A DNA stretch of 45,387 nt from Nannochloropsis salina CCMP1776 (taxonomy: Eukaryota; Sar; Eustigmatophyceae; Eustigmatales; Monodopsidaceae), in the NCBI GenBank assembly GCA_004565275.1, contig SDOX01000004.1:5119-50505 (forward strand), given 5' to 3'. Below, in pieces: positions 10,501 to 21,800 of the stretch. A model generated the notes under the pieces. The model searched no databases, was not told the origin of the DNA, and was given only the letters and a program-made list of their open reading frames with translations. A program made the position numbers and the translations under genes. Numbering within the stretch: the first letter of the stretch is position 1; each line of letters begins with the position of its first letter.

Positions 10501-12267
10501 GGGAGGGAGGGAGGAAGGAAGGGAGGGAGGGAGGAAGGACGGGAGGAAGGGAGGGAGGGAGGGAGAAAGGGAGAGAGAGGGAGGGAGGGAGGGAGGGAGA
10601 AAGTGGGGTAGGGAGGACCATTGTAGATAGGGAATCGACCACCGGAAGAGGTTTAAGGTTAGGGGAAAGTGTAATTGCTCGAGTTCGCATAGCTGGATTC
10701 ATTCGCGGCTCTATCTCACCGGCTCTGTTCTACCCATCCGACTTGCCTTTCCTGTCCCCAGGCGGGCTTTGGCAAGGCTGTCACCGTACCTCGCCCTCTC
10801 CTTGACCTCTGTACGAAGGAGGTGCTTGTGATGGAATACATCCCCGGAGTCAAACTCACCGACATGGTCCGCAGCAGGTATGTATAGGGAGGGCAAAAGG
10901 GAGGGAACGAGTGCTGGATGGTCGGCTGAGGCTTGATTGCTCCCTAAGAATTTCCAAGAGGGGTGGCTCACCACGCCGTGTCGACTCGGTTCACCTTCTC
11001 GATCCGCCAGACCCTCAGGAGCTCCCCAGCAGAAAGCGGGATTCTGGGCCCGCACGCTGGGCGCTTACTACAACAAGCGGTGCGGGGCGAGTGGGAAAAG
11101 GGTTAGGATAAGGGTTAGGGTTAGGGTTAGAATTAGGGTTGAAAAGGGCGGATGAACGAGGACGGCTTTGGTCCTGGGCAGCGACTATTAGGGTTACACG
11201 TTGGCTCTTGCGTAAGCATGATGTCGCCCCACGTGATGGGGTCTTGGTCCTCTTCTCCTTCATAGGTATGCTCGATATTTGGTGGACACGGTGGTAAGAG
11301 TTCACGGTCATCAGATTTTGAAGATGGGTGTCTTCAACGGCGATCCCCACCCGGTACGGAGGGAGGGAAGGAAGGAGGAACACGTATCAGTGGGTTCATG
11401 CGCCTTGCGTAGCACCTTCTAGGTCTCTTTAACAACGACATGCCAAAGCTCTTCCCCTCATTTGCGTCCTTATCTGCATTTCTTTTGCAGGGAAATATCC
11501 TCCTGATGCCCAGTGGCCGGATCGGACTGATTGACTACGGACAGATCAAGAGTTTGAAGCAGGCGCAACGGAAAAGCATGGCTCGCATGATCATCGCCTT
11601 GGCAGATGGAAAGAAAGAGGTACCCGTCGGTGGAAATTGATTATTTTTGGCGACCTCCTCTGTCGCTTTTGGTGGAACTTTCTTACAAATTTTAACCCGC
11701 TCCGTTCCTCCCTCTTCTCCCGTAGGAGGTGATAGACCTATTCGTGAAGATGGGGTTCCGCTCCAAGCGCATGGATGCCGACGTTATCAACGCGGTCGCT
11801 ACGCTCTACTTCGACAGGGATGACAGCGAATTTATCGGCAAAGGAGTGAACCTTCAGGTAAGTCGAGTTTGAAAAAATGACAGCCGGCAGGGATGGCTGG
11901 CGTGCATCGTTGGACAAGTCATGCGCATGGATAGAGCTAGAGCTTTGATCTAAATTTCCGTCGGTATTTCCTTCGTTAGGTGTATTTCGAGAACCTGCAA
12001 AAGAAAGATCCTTTTCTAGCTATGCCAGAGGACTTTGTCATGTGCGGTACGTGCTATCCAGGAGGGTGAAGGACTGGTGTGTACTCCGCGCAAGTAGTTG
12101 TTGAAGCTTAACCTTCCCCTCACTCTATGATCTTCACAGCTCGAGTCGCTGTTTTTATGCGAGGGCTTGGTACCTTCTTAGATTATCCCATATCCATCGC
12201 CAAAGCCTGGCGGCCTCTCGCAGTTGAGGTTCTGAAGGAGAAGGACATTACCGGACTTCTAGCTTGA
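7566..12267 (+). CDS. ABC1/ADCK (UbiB) family atypical kinase, organelle-targeted
   Basis: Seventeen exons join in frame to 624 codons: 7566-7978, 8185-8308, 8466-8549, 8720-8798, 8979-9020, 9261-9354, 9572-9671, 10026-10118, 10233-10268, 10377-10457, 10762-10877, 11011-11079, 11266-11353, 11491-11619, 11726-11857, 11980-12046, 12140-12267. The first exon holds a leucine-rich hydrophobic segment and a low-complexity presequence. The ABC1 core follows: FWFRAFPVYLHYRWTE, the KxGQ-position helix (YYVKICQF), the A-rich loop region GSASIGQCHLAKL, the beta3 lysine VAVKIQYP, the ExD motif EFDYRRES, VLVMEYIPGVKL, the catalytic-loop equivalent FNGDPHPGNILL, and the metal-binding LIDYGQ. Family members support quinone and prenyl-lipid metabolism in mitochondria and plastids; which organelle is served here is not decided. 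KxGQ is normally near invariant, but here Gly is replaced by Cys (KICQ). Confidence 0.92.
11098..11141 (+). repeat. Short interstitial telomere-like repeat inside an ABC1K intron
   Basis: Intron 12 (11080-11265) contains about six imperfect units of the type GGGTTA (forms GGGTTAGGATAAGGGTTAGG and TTAGGGTTAGAATTAGGG). It has the same unit as the long array near the right end of the window. Confidence 0.85.
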
Positions 12268-12871
12268 AAGGTTAAAAAATAAATGGAACGCGAAAATTGC
12301 CGAAGCACTAAAGTGAGATTGTGTGTACATTGAAAATCGTGCTCGTGCCGCTATTAAAATAATTCTGTCGTCTCAAAATACGCAGTAAGGCAAGTAATAG
12401 GTCAAGATAGGTAGATAGTCGCGAGGAAGGCGGACTGTAATAATCGAAAAGTAAATCCATTCAATGGCACTAAGCTTCATGACCTTTGTAAATGGTCCGC
12501 ACAGCTTGGTGTATTCTTGTTAATTTCCATGCACTTTATGAGTCTCTTTTGTCTGTACTGACCTACCAACTCGCTTTCAAGATGTGAGAAAGGGCGATTT
12601 GGCAAGCTACCAAAAGAAATGTTATCAAACAAAAAGCACCGGCAAAATTTATGCCCTGCTATTTCCATCCTCTTCTTCATCTCACATTAATTCGCTTCCC
12701 TTATTAGTACTTTTTTTGAACTAGCATTTGAGCTTCTGGTCCTTCTTAATCTTCGAAGAAAATGCGCATTTCAATTTGTACGCTATAGCTTCGTGCCTAC
12801 CAAGTCCATGTCTTCTCAAATTGATGGGTGTAGTCATATGATCAGTCATTTTATCACGATCCTCGGCAAGT
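12268..12871. other. Convergent AT-rich intergenic region
   Basis: The sequence between the ABC1K and DNA polymerase alpha subunit B stop codons is AT-rich with short open frames only. It must hold both 3' UTRs. I see no RNA gene or conserved domain. Confidence 0.5.
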
Positions 12872-15800
12872 TTAGATGCGTACAATTTCTGCATGCGTTC
12901 GCCTCGCCACCTCATGCTGTACCTGCGTGTGATGAGTTTAACAGGAAAAATTGAGCGCGGGGAGCACGTGTCCAAGAGTCAAACAGGATTTCACTGCGGT
13001 ATTCCAAACATCGTTGTAGATACGAGTGGCGTACCTCAGTCTCAGTAGACATTCTCTCCAGACGCTCAGCTGGCAAGGGGTGAATATGGAGCATCGCGTA
13101 GGTGCCACCTCCACCGCCCTTGGTAAGGGTGCCGGGGTTGATGCAAAGGGCGCCCCCCACGTCCTTCACGAAAGGAGTGAGCTTGGAAGGGAGGAGGAGG
13201 ACTGCGGAAAGGGCAATTTAGAAAAATCAGTCGAATATCATGAGTCATCGTCTTTGATGAAGCTTAACGGCAAATGCCACGTCAAAAGGAAATGAACCCT
13301 TTTCACGGGTTGTTGTGCGTTTTGAAGGGTCATGAAATGGAGAAAGAAGAGGAGAGATTGAATTACGTACCATCAGGCGTGATGGACATGCGCCAGTGAT
13401 CGGCATGACGAAGATCCAGCTATGATTCAAAGATAGAAAGGATGGATGAGTGATGAGACTTGAATCGTGACATCGCTTTTCGCAAGCAAGGAGAGAGGAG
13501 AGATGCCTGGAAGGAGAGAGGGCTTTGAGCGTGGCGGGCATCCTCCGTAACGGAACGGCCAGCAGAGAACATACCTGCGCTTGCCCATCTGCCGGTGGCG
13601 GGAATAGGGGGAAGAAACTCTGTTGCTGCAAGAGATGGGCCGCCAGACGCGCCAGGCGATTCCCGGGATTGTAGGAGACCTAGACCGGATGAAAGCGAGC
13701 CAACATGTGAGAAGACGACAGGCGACTCTTGCAGGAGCTGACGCACTCTCTTTCGGCCGAGGCCTTACCTCATCGCCGGAGAGGTGACAGAGGATGTCGT
13801 TGGTAGTGACGCCCACAGCTACCTCGTTGACAGTAAAGAAAGAGGGATTGCTCAGGCAGTACAGCCGCCTGTCCGCTCCGTCTTTCTCTGTTGACCAACG
13901 GTAAGGTCATGAAGTGGAAAGAAGCGGGATCAAAGAGAAGGAAGGTGTCCGGTGCATGCATGCGATCCAACATGAGCGAGGAACAGAAAAGCCTTCGGTC
14001 ATGGCGCCCAACTCGTTCCTCAATCCGTGCTCCGCCGCTTTTCCTTTGTCACGACTACGCACGTACCGCTTGCAAATGGGAGGCCCAAGTCTCCCAACCG
14101 CTCCTCCTCAAACCATGGGGAGGGGACACCGCCGGGAATGCGGTCGGCCAGGGGGGGCTGAAGGGAAGCGGGGAGGGAGACGAGCCGACGGTGAGAGGGG
14201 AGGGGGTTCAAAGGGGAGGCATGGATCCATCCCGGCGCGGATGACGGCCGGCGCGACTTGCCTGGGGGAAGACGTGGTCGTGGAAGACGTCGTTGAGGGA
14301 GGGGACCAAGACGATGCGCGAGGCCAAGGTCGGGTTCGTTTCGTAGAGCCCCTCCAGGAAGAGCGAGACGCGCATCTTGAAGAGGGACTCGAAGTCCACA
14401 CTCTCTTTCTCCTCCCCTGCCCCCGCGATCTCGGTCTCACCCGACGCCACCTGGGAGGGAGGGAGGGAGGGAGGGGGGAGAGGGGGACGTCAGCGGATGG
14501 CGTGGAAGCATCCCCTCCCTGTGTCGGCCTCCACGGCCTGTCTCTCTTTTAGGGTTGGGGTTGGGGTAGTCTCGCCCGGCAAGGGGCACCCAGTGAGAGC
14601 CAGCACCACCTCCACGCCCCTCCCTCCTCGCCCGCTCCCCCCCCTCCACTATCCAGGCCCCATCTTGCCTCACCTGGGGGTGATTGGCGTCGACGAAAGG
14701 GCCGCAGAGCACCGCCACGTCGGGCTGACGCGCCGCAATGACCTTGGAGGAGGGAAGGTTCCAGGGGGAAACGAGGGGTTTAGGTACAGCATTTCGACGA
14801 GGAGCGGCCCCATTGCGAAGAGACACACACACGCCGAGCGCTTCCCAGGCCAAGAGGGGGTCTGGTGTAGTTGAACTTACCTTAAGAAGGTCTTCAAGGG
14901 GTTCGTACTCGAGCGAGTCCGTGGTGGTGTAGGGCCCAGCCGCCACCAGGAGGCTGAGGGCGCCTCCTCCTTGATAGAGACTGTCGTGCTGGAACTCGAG
15001 CATCTTCTTGGCGGGAGAGGTGAGAAAGGGCCGAGGGATGCCCTCGATGATGCGACGCACTACCATCTTGAAGCCTGGGGGGGGGGAGGGAGGGGAGGGA
15101 TCGGGGAGGGCGAGAAGTCAGGGGCTCGGCAGGCGGACAGGAGGGGGCGCCGCGAGGAAAGATCCCCCCCAGGACGGAGGACGTGGGAGAGAGGCGGGGC
15201 CTACCGCTGCTGTTGACGCCCTCCACGGCCACGACTTGGCCTGGGAAGAGGGAGAAAGCCGGCAGCTGACCGAGCTCGAGCTTGACTCGGAAGCCGCCCG
15301 AGTCCCGGCGGGAGCCTGTATTGAGGGAGGTGGGGGGGGAATAGGTCGCGGGGTGTTGGAAGGGAAGAGAGATGAGGGGAGGGAAGGGAGAAGAGGGAGG
15401 GGTAGAGGATCGAGGGAGGGAGGGGGAAAGCGGCTAGGTAGAAGCGGCTGGCCCCCAGAGAACCCCCCTCGGTCTATCGGCGAGGATCTGGTGGAAACGC
15501 AGGGGAGTGTGGAGGGGGCAGGAGGCAGGGAAAAGGACAGAGGCCTGAGAGAGAAGGGGGGGGTTACCTTCCAAGAGGACGCTGGCCTTGTTGATCCTCC
15601 CCTCAGGCGCCTCACAACACACGCGGCCTATCACCGTCACCGTCTCCTGCTTGGGCACCCCCACGGGCGTGACCTCCGCCTCTGCCTCCAGTCCCCGCGC
15701 CACCAGGTCGTCTTGCAGACGCAAGAGCATTTTCTCCTGGGCCCGCGCCCGCTCCTCCAGGGTGGTGTACATGAAACGGTAGCGGGAGGGGAGGTTGATG

Positions 15801-16938
15801 TCCAGCGCGCCGGGGAGGGTGCCTTGGGGGGGGGGGTAGAATAGTTATTAAAAGAAGAATAGGGCGGGGTGAGGATGGCACGGTGGCCGCGAAGCCGGGG
15901 CGGGGAGAGGAGAGCACGCACCGATGTCGCAGCGCATGCCCCCCAGTCGCTTGCTGGGCTCGAACTTGCCACGCGCCCCGAGCCCCGCGTTGTGCTCTCC
16001 GGCGCCTTTGGGAGGAAGGGATGAGAGCGGAGTCTGAGATTGCGGGCCATTTCACGACCGCCGGGGCCCTCAGCGCCTCCCTCTCAGAGGCTTTACCTGC
16101 TTTCTGCCCCGCGTTGGTTCGGTTCAGGTAGGCCGTTGGCCCGCCCGCGGACAGGGGGGGGGAGGAGGTCGAGCTCAGACCACCCGGGGTGAGCATTGGG
16201 GCCGGCGTGGAGGCAGCAGCCGAGGGTGTGAAAGAAGCAGCCGCGGGCGGGGACATGAAGCCGGCGCCGTCCGAGGAGGGGGGGCGTCTCTTCATGGGCG
16301 CTTTGGAGGGAGAGGGAGAGAGGAACGCTCCCGCCCCCGGCCACTTCTCTGCCGAGGCGGGGTCCTCGGACATGCTTAGCCGCTTGCGCATGGCCCGTTC
16401 TGTGGAAGGCAACGTGCTCGGGTCGAAAGACGCGCGTCCGCTGCGGCGCGTGGAAGCGGCTGGGGTGACAGTAGCCCCGCCCGCGCCTGTTCCTCGCTTG
16501 CTCAAGGTTGCCTCCAAAGACCCGAGGGAGGACAGGTTGAGGAGAGCCTGACTACTGTCGTCCGAGCCACGATTCATGGCATGAGCCTCCCATTCATTCG
16601 CCAAGTCACGGGCAGAGAGCCCGAGGTGGTGAATAATGGAAAGACCTGGGAGGGGAAGGGAGCAGGAGAGAGGGCGGGAACCAGGGAATGGGAGAATAAA
16701 AAAGAAGCCCAGCTCTTGATTGCAGGCAGAAAATGGCAGCTTTTCCCGACCATGCCTTTTAAATGACAAGCCTGAGATGCGCGACATGGCTCTGAAGTGA
16801 CCTTGGTCCTGTCTGAGTGCCCGCTTTTCCTCACTCACATTTCTCCACAACCTCGGCCTTGCCGTGCAAGTCCTCGTTGATCTCTTGGAAAGCGTTCAGG
16901 ACCTCACCCTCTTTGACAGCGCTACCTGCACCCGTCAT
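12872..16938 (-). CDS. POLA2: DNA polymerase alpha subunit B (primase complex regulatory subunit)
   Basis: Fourteen minus-strand exons join to 710 codons: 16938-16839, 16645-16097, 16005-15922, 15822-15568, 15315-15205, 15074-14881, 14742-14674, 14450-14262, 14157-14067, 13887-13769, 13679-13575, 13419-13371, 13201-13035, 12922-12872. An N-terminal helical domain (LSIIHHLGLSARDLANEWEA) and a long Ser/Pro linker precede the OB fold (YRFMYTTLEERARAQ, VTVIGRVCCEAPEGRINKAS, FRVKLELGQLPAFSLFPGQV). The inactive calpain/phosphoesterase-like domain follows (LSLLVAAGPYTTTD, VAVLCGPFVDANHPQ, SRIVLVPSLNDVFHD, LYCLSNPSFFTVNEVAVGVT, LARLAAHLLQQQSFFPLFPP, ADHWRMSITPDVLLPSKLTP, VKDVGGALCINPGTLTKGG). This subunit anchors primase-polymerase alpha for replication initiation and is not catalytic. 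Intron 8 uses a GC donor (GCAAGT). The family usually has about 600 residues; the excess is the linker. Confidence 0.95.
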
Positions 16939-17469
16939 GATGGCGCCTGTATGGGAAGCGTGACGGATAGATTTACGTCTTTAAGGCAGGTTTTCTTTAT
17001 GCCTATGATAGGCGGAGAGATGGAGGCTGATGCGGAACTTGTTTTGGCGAAGCTTCGTGACCAGCACGAAGGCACAAGTAAAGTGTAAACACACGACATC
17101 CAATCGGACGCCACTTTCCACCGTGGCCTCCACTCATACAACTGATGCGTGAGAGCGGACTGGATGAGGGAAAAGGTGACGGGCATGGCATGCACAAGCG
17201 AAAAGAAGAGCCTGCGTTTCCCTCCACAGCACTTGCTCGCTCGTTCCCTTGTTCCCCGCCCTCGCCCAGCCCCTTCCCCAGCATTTTCCTCCACGCGCAC
17301 AAGCATGGCATGCTGGGGCAATTGTATTGACCCTGCCTCCATGTCAGCAAAGTGGCACTTTAATTGTTCCTCCCTGCCCTTCTAGTAGGCCGTAATGCCG
17401 TTCGCGCCACGGTCTAGTCTCCGCTCCCCTCACCAATTTCTCCTTCCTCATGCGGCATACCCACAGCTC
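16939..17469. promoter_or_regulatory. Divergent intergenic region
   Basis: This stretch lies between the start codons of DNA polymerase alpha subunit B (minus) and the decapping-motif protein (plus). It should contain both promoters. A pyrimidine-rich run and CCCACAG just before the plus-strand ATG at 17470 could also be a 3' splice site of a 5'-UTR intron. No defined regulatory motif is evident. Confidence 0.35.
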
Positions 17470-18567
17470 ATGGGCAACAAGGACTCAACACCCACTGCCC
17501 CAGAGGGTGGCGAGCGCGGAGACGAGCCCAATATACCTGTTGTGCCGGCAGAGGTACGCGCAAGCTCGCCCGCGAATAACCCCCCCGTGGCGGTGGCGGA
17601 GGTCGGGGTCGCGCCACTGCTGATACAGACCGAACTCCAGCGAGGAGGAGTGCCTCCCGATGCCTGCGCGAATCATGATGGCCATACACCTGAACAAGAG
17701 CAGGAGGTGCCCGTAAAAGAGGAGCTGGCGGATGGGAAAGCGAAAGAAGAGACGTCGGCACGCGAGACTATATTGAGCATGCTAGGAAGGGGGACAGCCG
17801 GTACCCTCGCGTCGGCAAGCACAACGCAGCCCTCTATGCCCCCTCCACCGCCCCTTCCTCTGGAAGCACGCCATCACCCGCCTGCGCCCACTCCTGCAGC
17901 GTCTGGGCGGGCCCCGGTGCAAGCTATCTCCATCAGTGAGCTGGAGTCGCGGGTGGGGTCAAGCAAGGCGGTGGAGGGAGGGAAAGGCATAGGAAGGGGG
18001 ACGGGCTCGGGCGACAGTGCGGGGACACAAGGGGGGCAGGAGCCCGCGGAGCGAGGCAAGCAATTGATCTCGATGCTGTCGCAGGCGAACCAGAAGGGAG
18101 GGGGCAGCAGGTCGGAGGGAGCACCCTCGGAGGGTTTAGGGGAGGCGGTGGGTCAACGGAATCGGTCCAAGGAAGCGGCCCTGAAAGGTATGCTCTTCGG
18201 GGGCGAGAAGCCAAGAGAAGGGGATGGGAAGCCGATAAATCCGGCGCGGGCACCGAAGGGGAAGAGGGAGGAAGGGAAGGGTCCGCGAGGCTCGGAAGGG
18301 AGGCGCCGAGGGAGGAAGGGAACGGAGGCAGGGGCCCCGTCCCCGCAGCCGCCGGCCGCGGCGCCCGCCTCGACCGGCGCCTTCGCTTGGTCCTCCTTCC
18401 AGCGCTCGCCCGACCCGAAGACTATTCCACTCCCGCCCGCCGTGTTCAAGGGCCCGGGGTTGACACTCGAGGAAGAGGCGGCGGGAGAGGGAGGGAGGGA
18501 GGGTTTAGCGAGTGGCGGGGCCGGTGATGCGACACAGGATTTGAAGAAGCTGCTCAAACTTGGCTAG
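17470..18567 (+). CDS. Disordered protein with PNRC/EDC1-like Dcp1-binding motif
   Basis: Single-exon frame. I prefer the ATG at 17470 (MGNKDSTPTAPEGG); an in-frame ATG at 17395 would add 25 residues. Almost the whole protein is disordered, rich in Gly, Pro, Glu and Ala. Near the C terminus sits FAWSSFQRSPDPKTIPLPP, which matches the aromatic-x-x-F-x-x-SPxP-x-x-x-P-x-P pattern of PNRC/EDC1-type peptides that bind the decapping activator Dcp1. Short leucine motifs (ETILSMLGR, KQLISMLSQ, and LKKLLKLG at the very end) are typical of the linear motifs around such peptides. Inferred role: scaffold or activator in mRNA decapping. The MGNKDS start fits an N-myristoylation consensus, which would be unusual for a decapping factor and may be chance. 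It converges with the SLC33 gene. Confidence 0.7.
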   Translation: MGNKDSTPTAPEGGERGDEPNIPVVPAEVRASSPANNPPVAVAEVGVAPLLIQTELQRGGVPPDACANHDGHTPEQEQEVPVKEELADGKAKEETSARETILSMLGRGTAGTLASASTTQPSMPPPPPLPLEARHHPPAPTPAASGRAPVQAISISELESRVGSSKAVEGGKGIGRGTGSGDSAGTQGGQEPAERGKQLISMLSQANQKGGGSRSEGAPSEGLGEAVGQRNRSKEAALKGMLFGGEKPREGDGKPINPARAPKGKREEGKGPRGSEGRRRGRKGTEAGAPSPQPPAAAPASTGAFAWSSFQRSPDPKTIPLPPAVFKGPGLTLEEEAAGEGGREGLASGGAGDATQDLKKLLKLG

Positions 18568-18853
18568 CGGGTATATGGGGGGGGCGAAGAAGATAGGGAG
18601 AGAGAGAAAAGGGTTTTCCGAGAGCCAGGCTCGCCACAAGAGACGTGCATATACCGCCAATAGAATGCATATATATTGTATTTATGTCGCTGGTCAAACC
18701 AGAGCAAGGCACAGTTGCGTTTAATTCTTTGTCAGTCGCTGCACTTCCCCTTATGCGACCATGTCCCACTCCGGGAGAAAGGCCGCCGCATTGTCCTAAA
18801 TTACATCCCCCACACCCCGTCATGGGGCTTCACGCCTCCTTCCCTCCCTCCTC

Positions 18854-21800
18854 CTACTGGATCTTGCCCGCTGCGCCCACCACTTTCTCCTCGTCGTCCG
18901 CGCTTCCATGCTTCTGCAGAGCCGCCACGCCCCTCCCCTCTCTCCTCTTCCCGCTCCCCGTTCCTCCTCTCCCTCCCTGCCTCCCTTCCTCCCTCCCTTC
19001 CTCCAGGCACCAGGCCTCCCCCTTCAGTCGTTGAAGCCGCAGCAGCACCGGCCGGAAGGTCAGAAGCCAGACAAAACCCAGAACCGTGCAGACCAGGAGC
19101 TGCACCGCGTAGCCGTCCCACACCACCTCGCACCCCTCCTTCCCGCCCTCCCTCCCCCCCGCCCCCCACACCCAGTCACCCTCCCCTCCGCCCTCCCCTC
19201 GACAGGAGCGGAGGGTGACCACATCCAGGGCGGCCAAGGAGGCTGTGCGCACCCAGGAGGAGCCCAGATTGCTGCGCAGCGGGGCAGGGAGGGGGGGAGG
19301 GAGGGAGAGAGGAAGGGAGGGCGGATGAGGGAGAAAGGCGGAGGCGAGCCAGGAGTAAGGTAAGAAGAGCCAGGAGGGGAAGGAAGGGCGAGAGAAGCGA
19401 CGCGGCGGTCAGGGGAGCCAGGGCCGATCCGAAGACAAGCTCGAAATCCAAAACAAGAGAAAAGCTAGGGCGGGAGAAAGGGGGATACAAAAAGGGGGAG
19501 AGATAAAGACGCCGGGGGGGGTGGTGGAGGCGGGCCCCTACCTGACGGTGTTGAGCAAGGTCATGTAGGTGCCTCCGATGGCTGGGTCGGAAACGCGGGC
19601 GAAGAAGGCCATCTGGCTGATGAACATGCTGTTGGCAGCCACCTCCCGCAAGCCCACCGTCGTGAGGAAGAGGAGGCGGAAGAGGACGGGGGGGAAGGAA
19701 GGGGGGAGGGAGGTCGAGTGGGGGTAGGCGCGGTGGGCGAGGGGCAGCAGGCCTAAGTAGAGGAGGCCGACGAGGAGGCGGGGGGCGAAGGCTTTCAGGA
19801 AGACGGAGAGCGGCCGGGGACCGGACGTCTGCCGGGTGAGGAGGACGGGAACGAGGATGCCTGGGGGGGGGGGGGGGGAGGGAGGTGGGGAGAAGGGTCA
19901 GAAGGGTCAGGAAGCGGAGGGGGAGGAGGCGGGAAGGAGGGAGGGGAAATAGAAAGAAAGGGACGGGCAGGAAGAGTGAAGTGAGGGGGGGGTGACGCCC
20001 TACCCGTGAGGATGAGGAGCGGAGACATGAGGGCAATCTCCTCCTTGGGCATCCCGTACTCGATCAGCTTCAGGTTGGTGGCGGCGTCCGTGACGGCGAA
20101 GCCTGCCTTCACGGTCAGGAGCACCAGGCACATGGAGCGCACGGGAGGAAGCTAGGGGGGGGGTCCATTTGCAGGGACAAAGGGTTGGGCAAGAAACACG
20201 TGAGGGGATGGAGGAGAGCATGGGAAAGAGGATGCGGGGCTCGAAAGAAACAAAAAGCCGTGTAAGCCAAGGTCGACAAAAGCGACTGCCCGGGAAAAGG
20301 AGCGTGGACCAGTAAGGGAAGGAAGAGCAAGCGGGCACGATCAGGGAGGCGCTGGAAGGAAAAGAGGGTACCTTGAGGATGCGCCATAGCTGCTGGTAGG
20401 TCTTGGAGACGCTCGGGGTGAGGGCGGTGGGCTCCTCCTCTCGCTTCCGCTCCTCCGGCTTGAGGGCCACGAGGAGGGTGGTGCTGAGGAAGACCCAGCC
20501 CCAGAAGAAGAGGAAGCCGCCCAGGGTGACCAGGCCTGAAAGGGAGGGAGGGAGGGAGGGAGGGGTTCAGGTCTGTGAAGGGCGGGTGCGTGCGTTTGAC
20601 ATGGGAAACTGGGGATTAATCATGACGTCTCTGCAAGAAGCCGCACGCTTACACGTAGTGAACATGGAAAGGAAGCTGCGCGTGAGAGCATCCCAATGAA
20701 TCTCTCCTTGACTTGCCTTGTGGCTACCCTACCCCGAAGCCTGACGACACGAAACGCTCGCGTCGATCGCGGAAAATAAAGAAAACAAATCGCCCTCACC
20801 GGCACTGCCGCATCCTGATTTGGGTACCCCCGTTGTTGCTTACATCAGGGTGGTTGACACCCCAGGCACGATCTTGCAATGCAGGCCCCAGCCGCCATCC
20901 GTGACAGTGCTTACTTCTTTCCTGTCCGAAGCTGTTCGAGCCATTTTTTACACCGCACACCTCCTCCGTACCCAAAGCGCACCGGCGATAAGGCCGGTGT
21001 CGACATGCGAAGACGTCCACCACCGTTCAAATACTGTCATACACGTACACAGGAAGCCTCCTCTCCCTCCCTCCCTCCCTCCCTCCCGCCCTCCNNNNNN
21101 NNNNNNNNNNNNNNNNNNNNNNNNNNNNNNNNNNNNNNNNNNNNNNNNNNNNNNNNNNNNNNNNNNNNNNNNNNNNNNNNNNNNNNNNNNNNNNGGGAGG
21201 ATGGTGAGGTATCGTTACCGCCCAGGTTTCCCCGAGAGGGATGGGGCGGGAAGAGAGAGTAAACTGGCCATACAACCCGACTGAGACCCACCCTGGTCGA
21301 GGGGCTCTCGCCTCACGAAGCGATTGCAGGTCTCGGCGGAGTTGAGAGCCAGGAAGCCGACGTGGGCCAGGAAATAGCCTGGGAGGGGTTGGAGGGAGGG
21401 ACGGAGGGAGGGACGGAGGAAGGGGGCGGGGGGAGGGCGTCAAGGTCGCCTGTTGCGCGTGCGCGAGGACAGGGGCCTGCCCACCTACCTAGCGTCTGCC
21501 CAATGGTGTTGCAAGTGGAGGCTGTGTCGCATAGATGCAGATAGAGAAGAGGAAGGAGGGCGTGAAAATGCGCGAGCAGGCGGGACAAGTTGGAGCCTTC
21601 AGGGACGTACCGAGGCCGACGTTCTCGCGACTCAACATGGTCAGGGCCCATCCGTCGACAGCGATGTCTTGCGTTGCCATGAGCGCGTAGAGGGCGAAGA
21701 AGTAAGCGGTCAGGAGCTGGGGCCGGGGGTGGAGGAAGGGAGGGAGGAAGGGAGGGAGGAAGGGAGGGAGGGAAGGAGCGTCATTACGCGTGCCAACGAT

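Noticed and set aside
14551-14570. TTAGGGTTGGGGTTGGGG in an intron of DNA polymerase alpha subunit B
   Set aside because: Too short and degenerate to call an interstitial telomere; could be ordinary G-rich intron sequence.
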